64,000 nucleotides of DNA from Chitinibacter sp046530675 (GCF_046530675.1 NZ_CP172558.1:2480001-2544000), one strand, 5' to 3'. Counted from the stretch's first letter, positions 24,278-31,673 are shown. A program made the numbers and translations. Notes: generated from the letters alone by a model not told the origin.

Positions 24278-25321
24278 ATGTCTATTATCCGCATTGGCCT
24301 TGATCTTGCCAAAACCGTTTTTCAAATTCACGGCGTGAATCACAAAGAAGAAGTCATTTGCACTCGACAATTACGTCGGTCGCAATTGCTCGACTTCTTT
24401 AAAAAGCTCACTCCTTGCTTGATTGGCATGGAGGCTTGCTCTGGCGCGCATCACTGGGCACGTCAACTGCAATTGATGGGGCATACCGTCAAGCTGATTG
24501 CGCCCCAGTTCGTTAAACCCTACGTCAAAGGCAACAAGAACGACGCCAACGATGCGGCCGCTATTTGTGAAGCCGTAGGTCGGCCATCGATGCGCTTTGT
24601 GCCCCTCAAAACCATCGCCCAACAAGATTTACAGGCACTGCACCGTATCCGCAGCGAACTGGTGCAGCAGCGCACCGCCAAGGTCAATCAAATCCGTGGT
24701 TTGTTGGGGGAGTACGGGATTGTGACGGCTCAACGGATTGAGTCACTGCGCAAAGCATTACCAGAGCTACTGGAGGATGCCGAAAATGGCTTAACCCCCG
24801 ACTTCCGCGCTTTGCTTAATGGTTTGCGCGATGATCTGGTGTATCTCGACGAGCGAATTGCCACTGCGGATAAACAAGTGCAACAGCAAGCGCGCGAAAA
24901 TACACAAGCATTACGTTTGCAACAATTACGTGGGATTGGCCCCATTACCGCGACCGCCTTGATTGCAGCGATAGGCCAAGATGCGCATCACTTTAAACGC
25001 GGCAGAGACCTCGCCGCTTGGATAGGCTTAACACCGGGGCAGCACAGCAGCGGTGGTAAGGAGCGGTTACTGGGCATCAGCAAGCGGGGCGATACGTATC
25101 TGCGCACCTTACTCATTCATGGCGCACGTGCTGTAGTTAAAACGGCATTAGGCAAGACGGATAGGCTGAGTGTATGGATTCAAAGCCTGTGCAGTCGGCG
25201 TAACAAAAACATTGCCGCCGTTGCGTTAGCCAATAAAACGGCACGAATGGTGTGGGCATTACTCAGTCGCAATATGGATTATGACCCCGACTTTGGTTTA
25301 GCAAGGGGTGAAGTGGTTTGA
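24278..25321 (+). CDS. IS110-family (IS1111-group) transposase
   Basis: A 347-residue RNA-guided recombinase. ATG 24278 follows AAGGAG by 6 bases; an upstream in-frame codon at 24227 has no such site. The RuvC-like DEDD part shows IGLDLAKTVFQIHG (Asp9), LIGMEACSGAHHWAR (Glu52) and KGNKNDANDAAAI (Asp89, Asp92). The coiled coil lies around QQQARENTQALRLQQ. The C-terminal Transposase_20 part has LRGIGPITATALIAAIG, then GQHSSGGKERLLGISKRGD near 255-272, which should carry the serine nucleophile. All catalytic positions are present and there is no frameshift. Confidence 0.95.
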   Translation: MSIIRIGLDLAKTVFQIHGVNHKEEVICTRQLRRSQLLDFFKKLTPCLIGMEACSGAHHWARQLQLMGHTVKLIAPQFVKPYVKGNKNDANDAAAICEAVGRPSMRFVPLKTIAQQDLQALHRIRSELVQQRTAKVNQIRGLLGEYGIVTAQRIESLRKALPELLEDAENGLTPDFRALLNGLRDDLVYLDERIATADKQVQQQARENTQALRLQQLRGIGPITATALIAAIGQDAHHFKRGRDLAAWIGLTPGQHSSGGKERLLGISKRGDTYLRTLLIHGARAVVKTALGKTDRLSVWIQSLCSRRNKNIAAVALANKTARMVWALLSRNMDYDPDFGLARGEVV

Positions 25322-25379
25322 AGCGTGTAGTAGAAAATGGGGTTTGTAGTGGCAATGTGTAACGAATAAAATCCAGTCC

Positions 25380-25560
25380 GATTGCGAAGCAAGAAGCAGT
25401 GATGGCCAAAAGGTTGAACCGGCGGCAGGCAAACCTGACGGGGTCCAAGTGCGAAAAGCACGTGAAGGCGATGAGGACCTGCCGCGCGAATAGCCCATCA
25501 TGGCCCGGGTCATTAGGCCCAATGCGAAGGCCGGATATACGTGAGCAGTCGATCCGACAA
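25380..25560 (+). ncRNA. Candidate bridge RNA (seekRNA) of the IS1111-group element
   Basis: The right non-coding end, same strand as the transposase. GCGGCAGG (25422-25429) pairs with CCTGCCGC (25478-25485) and encloses an internal loop capped by GTGC-GAAAA-GCAC (25449-25461). The 5' loop side has CGGGGTC (25439-25445), complementary to the target's right half GACCCCG (25604-25610). The 3' side has AAGGCGA (25465-25471), identical to the target's left half plus GA. A second structured part around 25494-25540 has CCCAT (complement of ATGGG at the left IS end) and ATATAC (identical to the right IS end). This is the loop logic known for bridge RNAs. The ends of the transcript are estimates. Confidence 0.7.
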
Positions 25561-25586
25561 CCAGAACTGTGAAATGCTTGCAAGCT

Positions 25587-25599
25587 GGGAGGAGTCCAT
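25587..25599 (+). repeat. IS right subterminal inverted repeat
   Basis: GGGAGGAGTCCAT, the exact reverse complement of 24197-24209, followed by ATAC and then the resumed target repeat. The palindrome GCTTGCAAGC (25576-25585) lies directly before it. Confidence 0.9.
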
Positions 25600-25603
25600 A
25601 TAC

Positions 25604-25738
25604 GACCCCGGCGTCTGCGTCCCGCTGCGCGGGATGCCCTCGCAGCGGACAATCGGCAAGGCGGCGGGCTTTAACAAAACAGAGCCCGCCGAAACCCCTT
25701 GCCGCTTGTTCCTCACTCGGCGCTGATGCAGGGGAGTC
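25604..25738 (+). repeat. Structured repeat, copy A, right part
   Basis: Continues copy A after the IS, from GACCCC to CAGGGGAGTC. It contains the nested hairpins TCCCGC-TGC-GCGGGA, GGCAAGG/CCTTGCC and CGGCGGGCT/AGCCCGCCG. Each is matched by a different but equally complementary stem in copy B (25935-26134). Unpaired segments such as TTAACAAAACA and GCGGACAATCG are conserved. Confidence 0.8.
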
Positions 25739-25774
25739 CGTGCAGACCAACGATTTTTTGTATATACATGCCGC

Positions 25775-25821
25775 GGTGTAGCTCTATAGGTCAATTTGAA
25801 TCTGGCTTTGATTGATATACC
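25775..25821. repeat. 47-bp element, degenerate copy (GGTGT-N37-ATACC)
   Basis: GGTGT 25775-25779 and ATACC 25817-25821 in the same 42-base register, one mismatch at the left end. The interior TAGGTCAATT matches the copy after rlmB (27095-27141) at the same offset, and GGCTTTG matches the common second motif. Confidence 0.6.
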
Positions 25822-25822
25822 C

Positions 25823-25882
25823 GTAGGGTCGGCTTTAGCCGACCTTTTTTGCTTGTATCTGGTCGACTAAAGTCGACCCTAC
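25823..25882. repeat. Inverted pair of 22-bp REP elements (REPIN-like)
   Basis: GTAGGGTCGGCTTTAGCCGACC (25823-25844) faces GGTCGACTAAAGTCGACCCT (25861-25880, then AC). Read in the same direction, the second is the first with two compensating changes (GGC...GCC to GAC...GTC), so each stem stays paired. A T6 run follows the first hairpin. Confidence 0.75.
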
Positions 25883-25934
25883 AATTGATTTTCAAATTGG
25901 TTATTTTTAAAACGCGCTGCTTGGTTTGGGGCTT

Positions 25935-26134
25935 GATCCCCTGTCATCAAGCCGAGCGAGGAACAATCGAGGCGGGGTTTCGGTTGCGCCTGTTTTGTTA
26001 AGCGCAACCGCCGCCTCGATTGTCCGCAGCGAGGGCATTTTGCGAAGCAAAACTTGATGAGGGGTCGCCTTTCTTTTGCTTACTTTTCTTTGGCGAAGCA
26101 AAGAAAAGTAAGTGCCGCGGCGCATAGCCGCCAA
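25935..26134 (-). repeat. Structured repeat, copy B (intact, inverted relative to copy A)
   Basis: A 200-bp element read on the minus strand from TTGGCGGCTATGCGCCGCGG to CAGGGGATC. Stems: CTTTTCTTTG/CAAAGAAAAG, CCCC-TCATCAAG/CTTGATGA-CA-GGGG, TTTTGC-TTC-GCAAAA, AATCGAGGCGG/CCGCCTCGATT and CGGTTGCGC/GCGCAACCG. It preserves the junction AAAGAAAGGCGACCCC that the IS interrupted in copy A. Open frames across it are accidental. Confidence 0.85.
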
Positions 26135-26157
26135 TCCCGCGTCAATGAAGCAATATC

Positions 26158-26188
26158 AGTCGGGTAACGCTTCGCTCACCCGACCTAC
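26158..26188. repeat. REP-like palindrome (GTCGGGT type)
   Basis: GTCGGGT (26159-26165) pairs with ACCCGAC (26178-26184), loop AACGCTTCGCTC, then CTAC. It belongs to the same family style as the pair at 25823-25882 and lies about 85 bases before rlmB. Confidence 0.6.
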
Positions 26189-26270
26189 TGGCGATGCGCC
26201 CAACAATCCTCGGGCTTTTTTGCCCAAAACCCCGTAAAATCACGCCTTTGAACGTCATCAGTAGCCCATC

Positions 26271-27032
26271 ATGCAAAAGAAAATCATCCACGGCTTTCAT
26301 GCTGTTACCGCGCGTTTGCGTCGCTTTCCCGATAGCGTGCTCGAGTTGTACGTCAGCAGCGAGCGTTCGGACCCGCGGATGAAAGATCTGCTGAAAGCGG
26401 CTAAAGACGCCGATCAGAAAGTGACTGCAGTGCCGCCCGAGCGCATCGATGGGATCGCTGGCCATGTGCGTCATCAGGGCGTAGCGGCGGCCATCGACAT
26501 CGAAAAAAGCTATCTGTCGATTGAAGACGTGCTCGACGATCTGGACGAGCCGGCTTTTCTGCTGATTCTGGACGGTATTACCGATCCGCATAATCTCGGT
26601 GCTTGCCTGCGCGTCGCCGATGCGATGGGCGTGCATGCGGTGATTGCGCCGAAGGACAAATGCGTCGGCATCAACGCGACGGTGTCGAAAGTCGCTTGCG
26701 GCGCCGCCGAAGTCGTTCCCTACGTGATGGTGACGAATCTGGCGCGAACGATACGCGATTTGAAAGAACGCGGGATCTGGATTGTCGGAACTGACGCCGA
26801 AGGCTCTTGCGATTTGTTCAGCTACGATCAGACCGGCCCGGTGGCCTGGGTGCTCGGTAACGAGGGCGATGGTATGCGCCGCCTGACGCGTGAATTGTGC
26901 GATACCTTGGTGTCGATTCCGATGTTCGGTTCGGTCGAGAGCTTGAATGTGTCGGTGGCAACCGGGATTGTGTTGTCGGAAAGCCGCCGTCAGCGGCTGG
27001 TTGCGGCAAAAAAAGCTGCACCAACTACGTAA
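26271..27032 (+). CDS. rlmB: 23S rRNA (guanosine(2251)-2'-O)-methyltransferase RlmB
   Basis: RlmB is a SPOUT enzyme that methylates G2251 in the peptidyl-transferase P loop. The 253-residue protein has the substrate-binding N-terminus IIHGFHAVTARLRRFPDSV and three knot motifs: LDGITDPHNLGACLRVAD, VLGNEGDGMRRLTRELCD and IPMFGSVESLNVSVATGI. ATG 26271 has only a weak upstream site. The gene resumes the conserved chromosome after the repeat/IS block. Confidence 0.95.
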   Translation: MQKKIIHGFHAVTARLRRFPDSVLELYVSSERSDPRMKDLLKAAKDADQKVTAVPPERIDGIAGHVRHQGVAAAIDIEKSYLSIEDVLDDLDEPAFLLILDGITDPHNLGACLRVADAMGVHAVIAPKDKCVGINATVSKVACGAAEVVPYVMVTNLARTIRDLKERGIWIVGTDAEGSCDLFSYDQTGPVAWVLGNEGDGMRRLTRELCDTLVSIPMFGSVESLNVSVATGIVLSESRRQRLVAAKKAAPTT

Positions 27033-27092
27033 TAATATTTCATTTTATTGCGCTGCTTTGGTGCATTGAGCTGCGTCTATAAATTCAGTGCT

Positions 27093-27156
27093 GGGGTATT
27101 TGTTTTTAGGTCAATTATAAATTGATCTTCAGGCAAATACCCCTTTTTGTTTTTTT
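27093..27156 (+). terminator. rlmB terminator formed by a 47-bp GGTAT/ATACC element
   Basis: GGTAT 27095-27099 and ATACC 27137-27141, extended to GGGGTATTTG/CAAATACCCC, a 10-bp outer stem. The inner arms GGTCAATT/AATTGATC also pair. TTTTTGTTTTTTT follows directly, so this copy should act as a rho-independent terminator with a large, branched loop. Confidence 0.7.
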
Positions 27157-27218
27157 GGCATGCATTGTGCTGTATCCGGATAGTGATCGTCATTGAAACT
27201 ACTTCTCTGGAGCGAGCT

Positions 27219-28547
27219 ATGTATACCCATCCGCACATCACGAATCGTGCATTCTCGCTGAAACTGCACGAACACCCGCAACGTCGCAGCATCGCGCGAG
27301 AAACGCATTCCTATCCATATCCGCATTTGCCGACGCCGGGGCGGATCAGTCATCTGGCGTATCTGAATCATCATCTGAGCCTGGCGAACGAAATATGGCT
27401 ATTGGGCCAGCTTGCGCTGCATTATGGGCATACGCCGCCGGAGGAGAATGCCAGCCATTTTTCGCTAAATCTGGGGCATTGCCGAATCCTGTGGATGCGC
27501 TATAGCGAATTTTCCAGCATCAGCGTCAGCGCGCCCGCGCTGGTGGCCGATGCGCCATTTTTGAGCCCGGCGCTCGCCGAGCTGCCCGAAGAATGGTTGT
27601 TGCAACTGCCTAGCAATATGCTGGTGGCAATTCATGCGCTGGTTCTGCCATATACCGCTTTGCCGCCGACTTTACCTGCGCTGGCTGCGCATTATTTTGG
27701 CGGTAAGGAACTCGTTGGCGCTGAAATCGGCGATGGCGCGGGCAGGGTGTATAGCGATTTTCAGAACGATGAAAATGGCTTTGTCCGCTATTTGCTGGCT
27801 GACCGCTATATGGGGCGACGGCAGGCCGGGCGGATGCTGCAACGGCTATTCGATATCGAAAGCTATCGCAGCCTGGCAATGCTCGCGCCGCCGCTGGCCG
27901 ACACGATTTCGCCCGAGCTGATGGCCGCAGACCGTGAGCTTTCCGACTTGACCAGCAGCATTTCGCACGCCAAAGCGGCTGACGAACAGCTCTTGCTCGA
28001 CCGGCTGACTCAGCTCTCGGCACGGATTGAGAGCGCTTTGTCGCAAACCGATTACCGATTCAGTGCTTCGCACGCGTATTACGAAATTGTGCTGCGCCGA
28101 CTGGGCGAATTGCGCGAGTTTCGGATTCAGGGCTTGCAACCGCTGACGCAGTTTCTGACGCGTCGGCTGACGCCTGCGCTGGAGCATTGCCAAGTCGTCG
28201 CGCGGCGGCAGCGCGAGCTGGCCGAGCGAGTCAGCCGCGCGACTTTGCTGCTGCGAACTCGTGTCGATGTGAGTCTGGAGCAGCAAAATCAGGGCATTTT
28301 AACGGCGATGTCGCAGCGCGCCGATTTGCAATTGCGCTTGCAGGAAACCGTCGAAGGGCTGTCGGTTGCCGCGATCAGCTATTACGTGATTGGTTTGCTC
28401 GCCTATGGTTTAAAAGGGCTCAAGGCCGCAGGCTTGCACCTGAATGTCGAGCTGATGACGGCGGTGCTGATTCCGCTGGTTGCCGGGGCGATTTTGCTGA
28501 TGATGCGCCGGATCAGGCGACACCTGGCGACTTCGTCCGCAGATTGA
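27219..28547 (+). CDS. DUF3422 family membrane-anchored protein
   Basis: A 442-residue protein of the DUF3422 family, whose function is unknown. ATG 27219 follows GGAG by 6 bases; the frame is open upstream to 27147. The N-terminal two thirds is soluble (RETHSYPYPHLPTPGRISHL, LLADRYMGRRQAGRMLQRLF). A coiled-coil stretch around LLRTRVDVSLEQQNQGILTA comes next. Two C-terminal membrane helices (AAISYYVIGLLAYGLKGL and LMTAVLIPLVAGAILLMMRR) end in a basic tail. The layout resembles CorA-like topology, but no GxN motif is seen. Confidence 0.8.
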   Translation: MYTHPHITNRAFSLKLHEHPQRRSIARETHSYPYPHLPTPGRISHLAYLNHHLSLANEIWLLGQLALHYGHTPPEENASHFSLNLGHCRILWMRYSEFSSISVSAPALVADAPFLSPALAELPEEWLLQLPSNMLVAIHALVLPYTALPPTLPALAAHYFGGKELVGAEIGDGAGRVYSDFQNDENGFVRYLLADRYMGRRQAGRMLQRLFDIESYRSLAMLAPPLADTISPELMAADRELSDLTSSISHAKAADEQLLLDRLTQLSARIESALSQTDYRFSASHAYYEIVLRRLGELREFRIQGLQPLTQFLTRRLTPALEHCQVVARRQRELAERVSRATLLLRTRVDVSLEQQNQGILTAMSQRADLQLRLQETVEGLSVAAISYYVIGLLAYGLKGLKAAGLHLNVELMTAVLIPLVAGAILLMMRRIRRHLATSSAD

Positions 28548-28553
28548 GCCCTC

Positions 28554-28594
28554 GCCTGCGAATAAACGTTTGCAATGCGCCGATATTCGCAGGC
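28554..28594. repeat. Inverted repeat after the DUF3422 gene
   Basis: GCCTGCGAATA (28554-28564) and TATTCGCAGGC (28584-28594) are perfect 11-bp arms around a 19-base loop, 7 bases after the stop codon. There is no T-run; a weak 3'-end structure or REP-like element. The rest of the gap to 28720 shows nothing clear. Confidence 0.5.
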
Positions 28595-28720
28595 CAGCCG
28601 GAGATTTAATGGGCGAAACCAGTTACAATTTGCCTTTTGCTGTTTACGCAGATCGGCTGGCGGCATTCGCAGTGGCCGATGTTTGATTAACAGGCTGTGG
28701 CCTGCACAAGACAATCGATT

Positions 28721-29290
28721 ATGCCTTTCAACCTGCCCATTTTTTTGACCTGGTTGCGCGTTGCGCTGATTCCGGTCTTTGTCGGCGTTTTTTATTTGCC
28801 ACAAGCTGAGTATCCGCTGGTCTGGCAAAACATTATCGGAACGGCGTTGTTTGCGCTGGCGGCGATTACCGACTGGTTTGACGGTTTTCTGGCGCGACGC
28901 TGGAATCAGACCAGCCAGTTTGGTGCTTTTCTCGATCCGGTGGCCGACAAGCTGATGGTCGCTGCCGCGCTGATTTTGCTGGTTGAAATTGACCGTGCTC
29001 CGTCTTGGCTCGCGGTGATTATTATTGGCCGCGAAATCACGATTTCGGCCTTGCGCGAATGGATGGCACAGCTGGGCAAGTCGAAATCGGTCGCCGTCAA
29101 TATGATAGGCAAGCTCAAAACAACGGCACAAATGGTGTCCATTTTGCTGCTCTTGTGGTGGGTGCCGTTGATTCCCGGCGTTTCAACGCCATTGATTGGT
29201 ACGATCGCCTTGTATCTGGCGGGTATTCTGACCATCGTTTCGATGTTTTATTACCTGCGCGTCGCGGCTGAACAATTCAAATCAAACTAG
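28721..29290 (+). CDS. pgsA: CDP-diacylglycerol-glycerol-3-phosphate 3-phosphatidyltransferase
   Basis: PgsA makes phosphatidylglycerophosphate, the precursor of phosphatidylglycerol and cardiolipin, in the inner membrane. The 189-residue protein has the complete CDP-alcohol phosphotransferase signature: Asp51, Asp54-Gly55, Ala58-Arg59, Gly68, Asp72 and Asp76, within DWFDGFLARRWNQTSQFGAF and LDPVADK. There are four to five hydrophobic helices. ATG 28721 gives the family N-terminus MPFNLPIFLTWLRV; GTG 28697 would add eight residues. Confidence 0.95.
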   Translation: MPFNLPIFLTWLRVALIPVFVGVFYLPQAEYPLVWQNIIGTALFALAAITDWFDGFLARRWNQTSQFGAFLDPVADKLMVAAALILLVEIDRAPSWLAVIIIGREITISALREWMAQLGKSKSVAVNMIGKLKTTAQMVSILLLLWWVPLIPGVSTPLIGTIALYLAGILTIVSMFYYLRVAAEQFKSN

Positions 29291-29340
29291 GGGTATTGCT
29301 CGCTGAGCAAATATCAATCTAATTTACACCGCTATACCCT
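29290..29340. repeat. 47-bp GGTAT-N37-ATACC element after pgsA
   Basis: GGTAT 29292-29296 and ATACC 29334-29338, with GGGG and CCCT outside. It begins on the last base of the pgsA stop codon and ends 13 bases before the MFS start. A small internal hairpin, TTGCTC-GCT-GAGCAA, is also present. Confidence 0.7.
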
Positions 29341-29352
29341 GCGTGGTATTTG

Positions 29353-30507
29353 ATGCTCCGGAATAAGGCATTGCTGGCAATTGCCGGATTTTATTTCTGC
29401 TACTTTGCTTTCAACGGGCTGTTCTCGCCTTATTGGGGTTTGTATCTGGCCGGGCTGGCTTTTCCAGCCTGGCAGATCGGTATTCTGACCAGCCTCACAC
29501 AAATCAACCGCATTTATGCGCCCGCACTGTGGGGCTATCTGGCCGATCGGACTGGTCGCCGCCAGCAAATTTTGCGTCTGGCAGGGCTCGGTGGCCTGCT
29601 GTTTTATATTCCGCTCTTATTCACTTCCACGTTTTGGCCGATTTTTATCGCCGTTTTGCTCGGCAGCTTTTTCTGGAGCGCCGCCTTGCCGCTGGTTGAA
29701 GCGACAGCGATGAATTTGCTGAAAGGCGATTCAGGTGCTTATTCGCGCTTGCGGATCTGGGGCTCACTCGGTTTTGTCGCTGCGACGCTGCTGGCTGGTT
29801 ACCTGATCGACAAGCAGGGCTTGGCCGTTTTTCCATGGGCGGTGATGTCGGTGATGCTGGCTTTGGCGGTGTATTGCTGGCAAATTCCGGAGTCGCCAAC
29901 GAGTGAGCAGGTCGTGACGCAGGAAACCAGTTTTCTGACGGTACTGCGCCAGCGCGAGGTGAGGGCGCTGCTGTGCTCGTGTTTTCTGATGGCTTTGGCG
30001 CATGGGCCCTATTACAGTTTTTATTCGATTTATCTGGCTGATCAGGGCTATGGCAAAAGCACCATAGGCTGGTTCTGGAGTATCGGTGTTGTCGCCGAAA
30101 TCGCCATTTTCTGGTTGATGCCCCGCTTGAACGCGCGCTTTGCGCATAAAACGCTGTTGCTGTTCGGTTTGGCGGTTGCCACATTGCGTTTTCTGCAAAT
30201 TGGCTGGGGAATCGAATCGCTGGCTTTGCTGCTGCTGGCCCAGCTGGCACATGCATTTACTTTTGGCAGCAATCATGCGGTGAATATGGCGTATATCCAC
30301 CATTATTTTGCCGGTCGCCATCAGGCAAAAGGGCAGGCGCTGTATATTGCCGTGTCATTTGGCATTGGTGGTAGTCTGGGCGGGATTTTGTCGGGTACGG
30401 TCTGGCAGGTGCTGGGTGGTGCCTGGGTTTTCAGTCTGGCCGCCGCTGCGTGTGCTTTGGCGTATTGGCTGGCCTGGCGAGGGCTTCCTGAACATATTGC
30501 CCGCTGA
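29353..30507 (+). CDS. MFS transporter, HcaT/MFS_1-like
   Basis: A 384-residue inner-membrane transporter with about 12 helices. Features are FYFCYFAFNGLFSPYWGLYL at the start, the loop signature GYLADRTGRRQQILRL between helices 2 and 3, RLRIWGSLGFVAATLLAGYL, and LAHAFTFGSNHAVNMAYIHH in the second half. This matches the 3-phenylpropionate/nucleoside-type MFS_1-like group; the substrate is unknown. ATG 29353 (or TTG 29350) begins 13 bases after a 47-bp palindromic element. Confidence 0.8.
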   Translation: MLRNKALLAIAGFYFCYFAFNGLFSPYWGLYLAGLAFPAWQIGILTSLTQINRIYAPALWGYLADRTGRRQQILRLAGLGGLLFYIPLLFTSTFWPIFIAVLLGSFFWSAALPLVEATAMNLLKGDSGAYSRLRIWGSLGFVAATLLAGYLIDKQGLAVFPWAVMSVMLALAVYCWQIPESPTSEQVVTQETSFLTVLRQREVRALLCSCFLMALAHGPYYSFYSIYLADQGYGKSTIGWFWSIGVVAEIAIFWLMPRLNARFAHKTLLLFGLAVATLRFLQIGWGIESLALLLLAQLAHAFTFGSNHAVNMAYIHHYFAGRHQAKGQALYIAVSFGIGGSLGGILSGTVWQVLGGAWVFSLAAAACALAYWLAWRGLPEHIAR

Positions 30508-30576
30508 CCATGGTATTTTTGGTAGCCTAAACATAGAGTGATATAACAAACGCCAAGCAAATCTGGGGATGCAGCG

Positions 30577-31593
30577 ATGATTATTGTGATGAAACTTTCG
30601 GCGACCGATGAACAGGTGGCCAGCGTGGTGGGGCTGATCCGCGAATCAGGCCTGAAAGAGCATGTTTCACGCGGCTCGGAGCTGGTCATTATCGGCGCGA
30701 TCGGCGATGAAGATTTGCTCGACGCTGCGCGTTTTGAAATTTTGCCCGGCGTAGAGCGCGTCACACGTGTGATGAAGCAATACAAAATTGTTTCGCGCGA
30801 TTCGCATCCGGCAGGCTCGATCATTCAAATTCGCGGCATTCCTTTGGGCGGCAATCAGATTCAGGTGATCGGCGGGCCGTGTTCGGTCGAAACGCAGGAT
30901 CAGATGGAGCAGGCCGCTGCGGCTGTTGCTGCTGCGGGTTGCCGGATGATGCGCGGTGGCGCTTTCAAGCCGCGAACCAGCCCGTATGCGTTTCAGGGCT
31001 TGGGTGTTGAGGGGCTGGAGCTTTTCCAGACCGCTGCGCGGATGCACAATTTGCCGGTCGTCACCGAGCTGATGGACGTTCGGATGCTTGACACCTTTAT
31101 GGAGTATGACGTTGACGTGATCCAGATCGGTGCGCGCAATATGCAGAACTTCGATTTGCTCAAGGAAGTAGGGCGGGTCAATAAACCGATTATTCTGAAA
31201 CGCGGCCTGTCGGCGACGATCAACGAATGGCTGATGGCCGCCGAATACATCGCCGCCGGCGGCAATCACAATATCATTTTCTGCGAGCGCGGTATTCGTA
31301 CTTTTGAAACCGCGTATCGCAATGTGCTTGATGTGACGGCGATTCCGGTCATGAAAAAGGAAACGCATTTGCCGGTCATCGTCGATCCGAGTCACGCTGG
31401 CGGCAAGGCGTGGATGGTGCCGGCGCTGGCGCAGGCTGCGGTCGCTGCCGGTGCGGATGGCCTGTTGATCGAAATGCACCCGAATCCTTGCGAGGCGTGG
31501 TGCGATGCTGATCAGGCGCTGTCGCCGGACGAACTCAAGCAGCTGATGGGTACGCTGGGTGCGATTGCCGGTGCAATCGGGCGTTCGATTTGA
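30577..31593 (+). CDS. aroF: 3-deoxy-7-phosphoheptulonate synthase (DAHP synthase, beta type)
   Basis: The first shikimate pathway enzyme, joining PEP and erythrose 4-phosphate. The 338-residue protein has an N-terminal ferredoxin-like regulatory domain (about 1-70, MIIVMKLSATDEQVASVVGL) fused to a KDSA-type barrel with VIGGPCSVETQDQM, GGAFKPRTSPYAFQGLG and VIVDPSHAGGKAWM. This is the type I-beta architecture, usually inhibited by aromatic products via the small domain. The stop overlaps the downstream tyrA frame, which suggests one operon towards tyrosine and phenylalanine. Confidence 0.92.
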   Translation: MIIVMKLSATDEQVASVVGLIRESGLKEHVSRGSELVIIGAIGDEDLLDAARFEILPGVERVTRVMKQYKIVSRDSHPAGSIIQIRGIPLGGNQIQVIGGPCSVETQDQMEQAAAAVAAAGCRMMRGGAFKPRTSPYAFQGLGVEGLELFQTAARMHNLPVVTELMDVRMLDTFMEYDVDVIQIGARNMQNFDLLKEVGRVNKPIILKRGLSATINEWLMAAEYIAAGGNHNIIFCERGIRTFETAYRNVLDVTAIPVMKKETHLPVIVDPSHAGGKAWMVPALAQAAVAAGADGLLIEMHPNPCEAWCDADQALSPDELKQLMGTLGAIAGAIGRSI

Positions 31594-31641
31594 GTAATAC
31601 AACAGACTGCGAACGGGGTGTTTGCAGTAGTGATGATTTGG

Positions 31642-31660
31642 CCAGCGCTGAAAGCGCTGG
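31642..31660. repeat. Hairpin between aroF and tyrA
   Basis: CCAGCGCT-GAA-AGCGCTGG, a perfect 8-bp stem 14 bases before the preferred tyrA ATG. There is no T-run. It may shape translation of tyrA. Confidence 0.5.
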
Positions 31661-31673
31661 CAGTGAGTATCAA

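Larger units (their letters stand above)
24191..25603 (+). mobile_element. IS110-family, IS1111-group insertion sequence (1,413 bp, complete)
   Basis: The limits follow from the target. Removing 24191-25603 restores AAAGGC|GACCCC, exactly the sequence in the intact repeat copy at 25935-26134. Perfect 13-bp subterminal inverted repeats, ATGGACTCCTCCC (24197-24209) and GGGAGGAGTCCAT (25587-25599), lie 6 and 4 bases inside the ends, as in the IS1111 group. There is one transposase gene (24278-25321) and a 280-bp non-coding right end with a bridge RNA-like fold. No target duplication is seen, as expected for this family. The element looks intact and potentially active. Confidence 0.9.

Noticed and set aside
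24191..25603. Target-site duplication of the IS
   Set aside because: The extra C at 25603 looks like a 1-bp duplication, but ATATAC also occurs in the bridge RNA guide, so the C belongs to the element and the insertion has no duplication.
25263..26134. Several 60-150 codon frames in the IS right end and repeat block
   Set aside because: They are read through hairpin repeats and the bridge RNA region, lack ribosome-binding sites, and differ between the two repeat copies by changes that preserve stems rather than codons.
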